A stretch of 12,641 nt of DNA from JBFIHF01 sp964411125 (lineage in GTDB: Bacteria > Myxococcota_A > Bradymonadia > Bradymonadales > Bradymonadaceae), in NCBI GenBank assembly GCA_964411125.1, contig CAYPJU010000121.1, positions 1 through 12,641 on the forward strand, in the 5' to 3' direction. The notes under the pieces are model-generated. The model saw only the letters and a list, made by a program, of their open reading frames with translations, made no database searches and was not told the DNA's origin. The position numbers were made by a program, and so were the translations under genes. Shown one piece after another: positions 7,673 to 12,641 of this stretch (within the stretch, counting starts at the first letter, position 1; every line of letters begins with the position of its first letter).

Positions 7673-8715
7673 ATTCCAATCAAACGATACGAGTCGCGGT
7701 GAACGGGTTTGGGGTCATCGGCAAGCGTGTCGCAGACGCCGTCACCCTTCAGGACGACATGGAGCTGGTCGGGGTCGCAGACGTGGTCGCCGACGTCCGA
7801 CTGACGTCGGCACGCGAACACGGGTTCGACATCTACGGGAGCGACGAGGCCACCAGCCAGGCAATGGCCGATGGTGGCGTGCACGTCGTCGGCAAGCTGG
7901 ACGAGCTGCTCACCCGGGTCGACGTGGTCGTCGACTGCACGCCGAAGGGTATTGGGGCGAAAAACCTGGCGCGCTACCGAGAGCTCGGTGTGGCCGCGAT
8001 CTTACAGGGGGGCGAAAAGCATGCCGTCACCGGTCACTCCTTCGTCGCGCAGGCGAACTACCGATCCGCGATCGGTCGTGACGCAACGCGCGTCGTGTCC
8101 TGCAACACGACGAGTACCGTCCGCACCCTAAACGCCCTGCGCGAAGCCAAGCTGCTTCGACGGGCACGCGGGGTCTTGATCCGCCGCGCCACCGACCCGT
8201 GGGAGAGCGACCACAGCGGGATCATGAACACGGTCGTGCCGGAGCGCGACATTCCCAGTCATCAGGGTCCCGACGCCCGCACCGTCATTCCGGACCTCGA
8301 TGTGGTGACCATCGCAGCGAAGGCGGCGCACACCCAGGGGCATCAGCACTTCTGGATTGTCGATCTCGCGCGGGCGTCGTCTCGTGATGAGCTGTTGGAC
8401 GCGTTTCGCGCCACCCCCCGCGTGGCACTCGTCCAGGCCGCCGACGGCGTCGTCGCCTTGAACAGCACGTTCGAGCTCATGAAGGATCTCGGCCGACCAC
8501 GTGGCGACATGTGGGAAGTCGCGATCTGGGAGGACATCCTCACCGTCGAGGACGATCAGGCGTACTACACGTACCAGGTCGACAATCAGGCCATCGTCAT
8601 CCCCGAGACCATCGACGCCATTCGAGCCCTGAGTGGTACCGTCGAGGACCCGGCCGTTTCCATCGCGCGAACCGATGCCGCACTGGGTGTTCGACGTGAT
8701 TTCGGTGCGAGCTGA
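7669..8715 (+). CDS. gap: Type II (archaeal-type) glyceraldehyde-3-phosphate dehydrogenase
   Basis: This cytoplasmic enzyme oxidises glyceraldehyde 3-phosphate with phosphate and NAD(P)+ to 1,3-bisphosphoglycerate. The 348 residues match the archaeal type II class, which shares little sequence with bacterial GapA: the Rossmann nucleotide-binding strand NGFGVIGKRV (residues 11-20), TPKGIGAKN, the catalytic cysteine in SCNTTS (C145), and an HQH segment (H225, H227) near the active site. The family is about 330-345 residues long. I chose the ATG at 7669 because GAGG lies 7 bases upstream and the homology begins there. An in-frame start at 7531 would add 46 unrelated residues inside copB. It follows copB closely and overlaps the 22-codon mini-ORF by 4 bases, so it is probably the last gene of the copper operon. 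Which cofactor it prefers cannot be read from the sequence. Confidence 0.92.
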   Translation: MNSNQTIRVAVNGFGVIGKRVADAVTLQDDMELVGVADVVADVRLTSAREHGFDIYGSDEATSQAMADGGVHVVGKLDELLTRVDVVVDCTPKGIGAKNLARYRELGVAAILQGGEKHAVTGHSFVAQANYRSAIGRDATRVVSCNTTSTVRTLNALREAKLLRRARGVLIRRATDPWESDHSGIMNTVVPERDIPSHQGPDARTVIPDLDVVTIAAKAAHTQGHQHFWIVDLARASSRDELLDAFRATPRVALVQAADGVVALNSTFELMKDLGRPRGDMWEVAIWEDILTVEDDQAYYTYQVDNQAIVIPETIDAIRALSGTVEDPAVSIARTDAALGVRRDFGAS

Positions 8716-9048
8716 CGTCATCACAACAACGGACTCGCGAGGTGGGCCAGAGCGTCCGCCAGCGCCGAGACTGACGAGCGAGGTCTTCGGACAGGACGAA
8801 GTAGGGCGTCGTAATTCAAACCCGCGTCGCGGCGGAGTGAACTGTGTGGAGCAACGCGTCGTGAAGGGAGGAAGTTCAATGTGGGGCGGGACCTGAACCA
8901 ACGTGGTGGCAAGAAGTACCCCACTGGTGCGCCCGCGGACTCGAGGTCTGGAGCGCGATCAGGGCAAGAAGGCCGACCTGAAGGCCAACGAGTTCGCCGA
9001 GCAGAAGGTGGACGATGGAGTACACGTTCTCGCCTCGTCATCCAGGTT
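8716..9048. other. Intergenic region between converging operons; possible degenerate small gene
   Basis: This 333-bp stretch separates the ends of the gap and nuclease-like genes. I see no gene I can support, no tRNA and no clear terminator hairpin with a T-run. TGACGTCA (8713-8720) at the gap stop is a perfect 8-bp palindrome, which may be chance. The one gene-like signal is GGGAGG (8866-8871), seven bases before an ATG at 8879, but that frame reads only five codons before TGA (8894-8896). If the GGGG run at 8883-8886 were one base shorter, a 33-codon frame ending at 8981 would follow. That frame is unusual in having five Trp codons. Confidence 0.4.
8866..8896 (+). promoter_or_regulatory. 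Strong Shine-Dalgarno plus ATG opening a five-codon frame
   Basis: GGGAGG at 8866-8871 has ideal 7-base spacing to the ATG at 8879, the best ribosome site on this strand outside the operons. The frame reads MWGGT and then stops. It may be the start of a broken small gene, or a chance match. Confidence 0.3.
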
Positions 9049-9645
9049 TCAGGGGCTGCCGCGCCGAGCCTTCTCCAGCATCGCCAGAAACCCGAGCGCG
9101 TTGCCTTTTAGCTGAGTCTGGCGAAACGCCGGCCATTGGCGCCGCAGGTGCTCGTTCAGAAAGTCGACAATGTGCTGCAGCCCGATCTCGCGCTCGGCCT
9201 GCGTCTTGTGCGGGTACGAACCGAAGGCGACGACCCGAATGTGGTGGCCGGCAGGGGTTGTCGCACGTGCCTCCGCACCAAGCCTCCGAACGATCTCGGC
9301 GGAATCGTGGTGGCCGCAACAGCCAAACCGAACGAGCGCCGTCCCCAGCACCGAGGGATCGCGGATCGCGGGATTGAGGGCGGTGCGGCCCTCCTTCACC
9401 TCGCCGACGATCATGTCGATCCGATCTTCGGGCAGACCGAGCAGCGGGTCGGGCTCGACCACCGCCGACCCCCTGCTCGCGCCGTGCGAGGACCCGGCCG
9501 CGGGGAACCGCACGGCCATGATGTCGAGATCCGTCGCCGCCCTCCAGCCCCCGTCTTTGTCCCGCTCGACCACGGGGTACTCGGCGACAGTGAAGTAGCC
9601 ATTTGCGTTCAAATACGCCTGCACCAGCGCTACGGATTGGTCCAC
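9049..9645 (-). CDS. Conserved hypothetical protein with PD-(D/E)XK-like signature
   Basis: This 198-residue soluble protein begins at a GTG (9645) with GGAG 6 bases upstream, 12 bases after the thymidine phosphorylase stop, so it is probably the last gene of that operon. The sequence has ATDLDIMAVRFP (D39, D41), then DMIVGEVKEG (E82, K84). That is the order Asp-strand, Glu-x-Lys seen in PD-(D/E)XK nuclease-fold proteins. Later parts include a basic, helix-forming tail (LNEHLRRQW to EKARRG). I recall similar small proteins beside TIGR02645-type thymidine phosphorylases, but no characterised function. If the fold is right it could act on nucleic acid, perhaps providing nucleotides for salvage; a non-nuclease role is equally possible. 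The residues between D41 and E82 hold a Ser/Gly/Ala-rich loop that is probably disordered. Confidence 0.75.
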   Translation of the reverse strand: MDQSVALVQAYLNANGYFTVAEYPVVERDKDGGWRAATDLDIMAVRFPAAGSSHGASRGSAVVEPDPLLGLPEDRIDMIVGEVKEGRTALNPAIRDPSVLGTALVRFGCCGHHDSAEIVRRLGAEARATTPAGHHIRVVAFGSYPHKTQAEREIGLQHIVDFLNEHLRRQWPAFRQTQLKGNALGFLAMLEKARRGSP

Positions 9646-9657
9646 GACATGCTCCAG

Positions 9658-11169
9658 TCAAAGGTCTGCGATTTCGACGATGTCCGGGTGCGCGTCGACG
9701 TAAGCCATTGCGTACTCGAGCTCCCCCGGCGTCTGCGTCTGAAGCACGAAGAGAGGCTGCCCCGTACGCAACTTGGTGCCCACGGGCGCTAGAAACTCCA
9801 GGCCCGCCGCGGGAGCATCGGGGGCGCCGGCGAGCTTGGCGACTCGCGCGAGTCTCCGGTTGTCAATGGCCGTGACGACGCCGCTGCGGGCGGACGAAAC
9901 CGCCCGCTTGTGCGTGGCCGTGGGTGGGGTCCTCAAGCCGCCTTGCGCCTCGCAGATCGCCGCGAACTTCTGCCACGCCCGACCATCGGCGACGATGGCT
10001 GCGGCGGCAGCTTCCCCATCTCCCGGGCGTTCGGTTCCGGCAAGCTCGAGGAGGGCGCCCGCGAGGGCGACCGCGCGCTGTCGAAGGTCCGCGGGAGCCT
10101 CTGGCTCGTTGCGGAGCACGGCGAGGACGTCGCGCGCTTCGAGCGCAGGGCCGATCCCGCGGCCGACTGGCTGCGTTCCATCGGTGCGAACGAGACACAG
10201 TGTGAGCCCAACCTGCTGTGCGACGGTGGTCATGAGTCGCTCCAACTCCGTGGCTGCGGCGACCGTTCGAACCTTCGCCGTCGGACCGACCGGGATGTCG
10301 ATCACTACATGCGTGGAGCCCGCCGCGGCTTTCTTGGACAGCACCGACGCCACCAGCTGCGAGGTACTGTCAATGTCGAGCGCACGCTCGATCCGAATGA
10401 GCACGTCGTCGGCGGGACTCAGCCGAACCGAGCCTCCCCACGCCACACAACCACCCTCGTTGCGGACCACGTCGCGGATCTGCTCGAGGGTGAGATTCAC
10501 CGGCGCGAGCGTCTCCATCGTGTCCGCCGTCCCCGCGGGCGACGTGATCGCTCGCGACGACGTCTTGGGCATCGTGAGTCCGGCCGCGGCGGCGATGGCG
10601 ACGACGATGGGGGTCGTGCGATTGCCCGGTAGACCGCCGATGCAGTGCTTGTCGACGACCGGTGTCGTTTGCCATTCGAGCCGGGCGCCCACGTTGATCA
10701 TCGCGCGCGTCAACGCGACGGTCTCCTCGTCGCTCATCCGCCCACCGGCGCCCGCAGACAGGAAGGCTGCGAGGTGGATGTCGGAGTAGCGGCCTGCGAC
10801 GATGTCGCTCAGGATCGCACGGTACTCGGGCTCGTCGAGCGACTGACCATAGAGCTTCGCACGAACGCTGCTGAGGGACTCGACCGAAGGTGCGTGGGAA
10901 AGTGTGACGGCTTCCCCGTCCTCTGGACGTCCGAGGCGCCGCCAGCAAACTTCGGAGAGGCCCGCCTGGCCGTCTGCCAGAACGCCCGGGGCAACGTCGG
11001 TCGAGACGATGCATGGCGTCGCGATGGTGGCCCTGCTTCTGATTGTGACTTTCACACGTGACTGGGCCGCAAAACCTTCGGCACGACAAACGTGACAATC
11101 GTCGCGCATGTAAACCACCGCTTCCTGGTGGCTGTTGAATCCCATCCGTCGGGAACCCAGGGTGGACAT
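9658..11169 (-). CDS. deoA: Thymidine phosphorylase, archaeal-like/TIGR02645 type
   Basis: This 503-residue enzyme splits thymidine (or a related nucleoside) with phosphate to base and (deoxy)ribose 1-phosphate. Domains in order: an N-terminal segment typical of the longer archaeal-like class (HQEAVVYMRDDCHVCRAEGF, from about residue 14); the helical Glycos_trans_3N domain (SVRAKLYG, then YSDIHLAAFLSA); then the catalytic domain with VVDKHCIGGLPGNRTTPIVV (K174, H175) and KTSSRAITSPAGTADTMET (from K202), which correspond to the phosphate and nucleoside site; and a C-terminal biotinyl-like beta domain (SGVVTAIDN to the end). I chose the ATG at 11169, which has GGAG 6 bases upstream and lies 53 bp after the ldh stop. 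The longer frame from 11352 would overlap ldh. The close relative AMP phosphorylase works on AMP; no Rubisco or ribose-1,5-bisphosphate isomerase gene is in view, so thymidine or another nucleoside is favoured but not certain. Confidence 0.9.
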   Translation of the reverse strand: MSTLGSRRMGFNSHQEAVVYMRDDCHVCRAEGFAAQSRVKVTIRSRATIATPCIVSTDVAPGVLADGQAGLSEVCWRRLGRPEDGEAVTLSHAPSVESLSSVRAKLYGQSLDEPEYRAILSDIVAGRYSDIHLAAFLSAGAGGRMSDEETVALTRAMINVGARLEWQTTPVVDKHCIGGLPGNRTTPIVVAIAAAAGLTMPKTSSRAITSPAGTADTMETLAPVNLTLEQIRDVVRNEGGCVAWGGSVRLSPADDVLIRIERALDIDSTSQLVASVLSKKAAAGSTHVVIDIPVGPTAKVRTVAAATELERLMTTVAQQVGLTLCLVRTDGTQPVGRGIGPALEARDVLAVLRNEPEAPADLRQRAVALAGALLELAGTERPGDGEAAAAAIVADGRAWQKFAAICEAQGGLRTPPTATHKRAVSSARSGVVTAIDNRRLARVAKLAGAPDAPAAGLEFLAPVGTKLRTGQPLFVLQTQTPGELEYAMAYVDAHPDIVEIADL

Positions 11170-11175
11170 ATGAAT

Positions 11176-11179
11176 CTCC
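11176..11179 (-). promoter_or_regulatory. Ribosome binding site that sets the deoA start
   Basis: On the minus strand GGAG lies 6 bases before the ATG at 11169. It decides against the ORF extension to 11352, which would run back into ldh. Confidence 0.6.
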
Positions 11180-11222
11180 AAGTGTTCGGCGGACTTCCGA
11201 CCTGCAAGGCCCACGCCACCGC

Positions 11223-12173
11223 TCATGCGCCGTTGGCGACGGATTCGAGAGTCGCCTGGATTGTGCGGGCCGAACGATGAAGCGCCGCTGATTCGGCCTC
11301 GGTCAGTGGAATCTCGAGCGCCGCCTCCACCCCGATTCCACCGACGATACACGGTAAGCTGAGGCAGAGGTCGGGCAGACCGTACCTGCCCGCGGTGGGC
11401 GCAGAGACGGTGAGCACGGTTCGCTCGTCGCGGAGCACGGCGCGCGTGATTCGGACGAGCGCCGCCGCAATCGCGAAATGGGTGGCCCCTTTGCGCTCGA
11501 TGATGGCGTAGGCCGCATCACGAGTCTGTTCGAACAGGCGATGCATTTCGTCGGGGTCGTGCGCCATGCCTCGGGCCCGACAGAACTCGTCAACCGGCAC
11601 GCCCGCAACGCGGCTGAGGCTCCACGCGGCGACTTCGCTGTCTCCGTGCTCCCCCAGAACGCACGCATTGACGCTCTCCGGATCCACGGCGTAGTGCGCC
11701 GCGAGCAGCACGCGAAAACGCGCCGAATCGAGAACAGTCCCTGAACCGAGAACTCGCGAGGACGAAGCGAAGCGCTTGCTCGCGATCTGTGTGAGGACGT
11801 CGACGGGATTCGAGGCGACGATGAGTACGCCGGGCGGGTCATGGGCACGAAGCTCGTCGAGGACCTCTTCGAAGATCGCGGCGTTGCGCCGCGCGAGGTC
11901 CAGCCGGCTTTCGCCCGGACGTTGCGACACGCCCGCGGCGAACACAGTGACCGCGGCGTCGGCGCAATCCGCGAGCCCGCCGACCCGCACACTGCTGGCC
12001 CGTGCGAATGGGACGGAATGCCGGATGTCCATCGCCTCGCCTTCGGCGCGACGTCGGTCCTTGTCGACCAGCACGATCTCGGAGCCGAGCCCGTCGACGA
12101 CGCACGAGTACGCAAAGGTGGCGCCGACACGTCCTGCTCCAATGACCACGATTCGATCTCGGTGTTCATGCAT
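11223..12173 (-). CDS. ldh: L-lactate dehydrogenase
   Basis: This 316-residue cytoplasmic enzyme interconverts pyruvate and L-lactate with NADH/NAD+. The Rossmann motif is GAGRVG (12-17), followed by the ribose-binding Asp37 in VLVDKD. The active-site loop reads SQRPGESRLDL: Gln84 marks lactate rather than malate dehydrogenase (which has Arg there), and Arg90 is the mobile-loop arginine. SNPVD holds the conserved Asn-Pro. Asp149 and Arg152 (VLDSARF) and the catalytic His176 (GEHGDSE) are all present at the usual spacing. The ATG at 12173 has AAGGA 7 bases upstream. An in-frame ATG at 12227 would add 18 residues lying within the upstream gene. The start overlaps the stop of the upstream ABC1/AarF-like gene by 8 bases, so translation is probably coupled. 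Allosteric control by fructose 1,6-bisphosphate cannot be judged here. Confidence 0.94.
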   Translation of the reverse strand: MHEHRDRIVVIGAGRVGATFAYSCVVDGLGSEIVLVDKDRRRAEGEAMDIRHSVPFARASSVRVGGLADCADAAVTVFAAGVSQRPGESRLDLARRNAAIFEEVLDELRAHDPPGVLIVASNPVDVLTQIASKRFASSSRVLGSGTVLDSARFRVLLAAHYAVDPESVNACVLGEHGDSEVAAWSLSRVAGVPVDEFCRARGMAHDPDEMHRLFEQTRDAAYAIIERKGATHFAIAAALVRITRAVLRDERTVLTVSAPTAGRYGLPDLCLSLPCIVGGIGVEAALEIPLTEAESAALHRSARTIQATLESVANGA

Positions 12174-12641
12174 TCCACGTTCCTTTCTCATCCTGTTTGA
12201 GCTTGCTCGCGAGCAGCAGAGCAGCACCCACGGCGATTGCGGCCCATGGGTTCATCGCTGCCGCACCAAAGCCGAGCAGTGCGATCCCGAAGAGGTTCAA
12301 CAACATCATGGTGCCTGGTGCTGGCTGGTCCGAGGGGGTCGGTGGCGCCGGCGCGGTCGCGAGGCTTCGTTCGAGATTCTGCGCGACGCCGGCCGGCAGT
12401 CGCTCGAGTACGTCCCACCAGATGGGCAGTGCACGTACGACCTCGTCGACGAGGATCCGCGGATCGAACAGCCGGCGGGCCACGCTCGTGAGGTAGGGCT
12501 GCAGCTCCGCGTTGGGTCTATCTCGGGGTCGACCCATAGGATCAACCCCTCCACCGTCGTCAGCGCTTTGCCGACGAGGATCGCGTCGTACCCGTCCGAG
12601 AGACCCCGTTCTTGAGGGACGCCGCGTGACCGCGTAGCAAA
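12166..12641 (-). CDS. ABC1/AarF (UbiB-like) family protein, C-terminal part, with apparent frameshift
   Basis: The gene enters from the right edge, so its kinase-like core is not visible. Between 12641 and about 12516 one frame reads YDAILVGKALTTVEGL and then LWVDPEIDP, typical of the region after the kinase lobe in ABC1/AarF proteins. From 12513 down, another frame continues the family sequence: NAELQPYLTSVARRLFDP, then a helix, a Pro-rich linker and two hydrophobic segments (LLNLFGIALLGFGAAAM; WAAIAVGAALLLA) as at the C terminus of many UbiB/AarF proteins. The frames join if one C is missing in the CCC run at 12516-12514 (minus strand), so this is a one-base deletion: a real mutation or a homopolymer sequencing error. 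A second shift near 12600-12610 is possible. UbiB-type proteins are atypical kinases/ATPases tied to isoprenoid-quinone lipid metabolism. The gene stops 8 bases inside ldh. Confidence 0.7.
   Translation of the reverse strand, partial: CYAVTRRPSRTGSLGRVRRDPRRQSADDGGGVDPMGRPRDRPNAELQPYLTSVARRLFDPRILVDEVVRALPIWWDVLERLPAGVAQNLERSLATAPAPPTPSDQPAPGTMMLLNLFGIALLGFGAAAMNPWAAIAVGAALLLASKLKQDEKGTWNA

Noticed and set aside
5793..7679. 628-codon open frame on the minus strand opposite copB
   Set aside because: Long antisense frames are expected opposite GC-rich codons with G/C third positions. Its translation is Arg/Asp/His-rich with no recognisable motif, while copB on the other strand has every P1B motif.
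8713..8720. TGACGTCA palindrome as a regulatory site or terminator
   Set aside because: It is only 8 bp, overlaps the gap stop codon, and has no loop or T-run.
8879..9115. Selenocysteine read-through of the TGA at 8894 into the following open frame
   Set aside because: The downstream frame runs into the convergent gene with no recognised selenoprotein motif, and I see no SECIS-like hairpin right after the TGA.
9773..10789. 338-codon plus-strand frame opposite deoA
   Set aside because: It is the antisense shadow of thymidine phosphorylase: low-complexity Ser/Ala/Arg composition and no motifs.
11170..11352. 61-residue N-terminal extension of thymidine phosphorylase
   Set aside because: It overlaps ldh by 130 bases, has no family resemblance, and GGAG sits just before the ATG at 11169.
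11776..12615. 279-codon plus-strand frame opposite ldh and the AarF-like gene
   Set aside because: It crosses two genes with strong family motifs on the other strand, and its Ser/Arg/Thr-rich translation is typical of a shadow.
12590..12641. Second frameshift in the AarF-like gene
   Set aside because: A neighbouring frame reads SLKNGV just before LSDGYDAILV and would fit the family, but the sequence is cut by the window edge and the join is not clean, so it is only noted.

Overview
The window comes from a GC-rich bacterium whose lineage I cannot name. A lipoprotein signal peptide suggests a diderm. The metabolic genes include two of archaeal-like type (a type II glyceraldehyde-3-phosphate dehydrogenase and a TIGR02645-type thymidine phosphorylase). 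Such genes also occur in various bacteria, so they do not fix the lineage. No rRNA, CRISPR array, transposase or integrase is visible.

Layout. (1) Positions 10-103 hold a broken tRNA-like sequence on the minus strand. Its 3' half looks like tRNA-Ala and its 5' half is scrambled, as expected for an old attachment site. (2) Positions 211-3819 (minus) encode one very large protein of 1202 residues. I recognise nothing in it except a C-terminal PD-(D/E)XK nuclease domain of the NERD/Mrr kind. With the tRNA-like remnant beside it, this is the best candidate here for an undescribed accessory or defence gene. (3) A 184-bp divergent gap leads into a plus-strand operon at 4004-8715: a beta-propeller lipoprotein, a CopB-type copper P1B-ATPase with a histidine-rich N terminus, a 22-codon mini-ORF, and a type II GAPDH. 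The spacings are 1 bp, a 1-base overlap and a 4-base overlap. (4) Positions 8716-9048 lie between converging operons and hold no gene I can support, only one strong ribosome binding site with an ATG that stops after five codons. (5) A minus-strand operon runs in from the right edge: the C-terminal end of an ABC1/AarF (UbiB-like) protein with an apparent one-base frameshift, L-lactate dehydrogenase, thymidine phosphorylase, and a small protein with a PD-(D/E)XK-like signature.

How the genes may work together (inference). The plus operon exports copper and carries a glycolytic enzyme of a class unrelated in sequence to the usual bacterial GapA. The minus operon can release (deoxy)ribose phosphate from nucleosides and regenerate NAD+ by making lactate. 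Together they look like a stress or oxygen-limitation survival cluster. The 1202-residue gene seems unrelated, looks less GC-rich in places, and was probably acquired separately.
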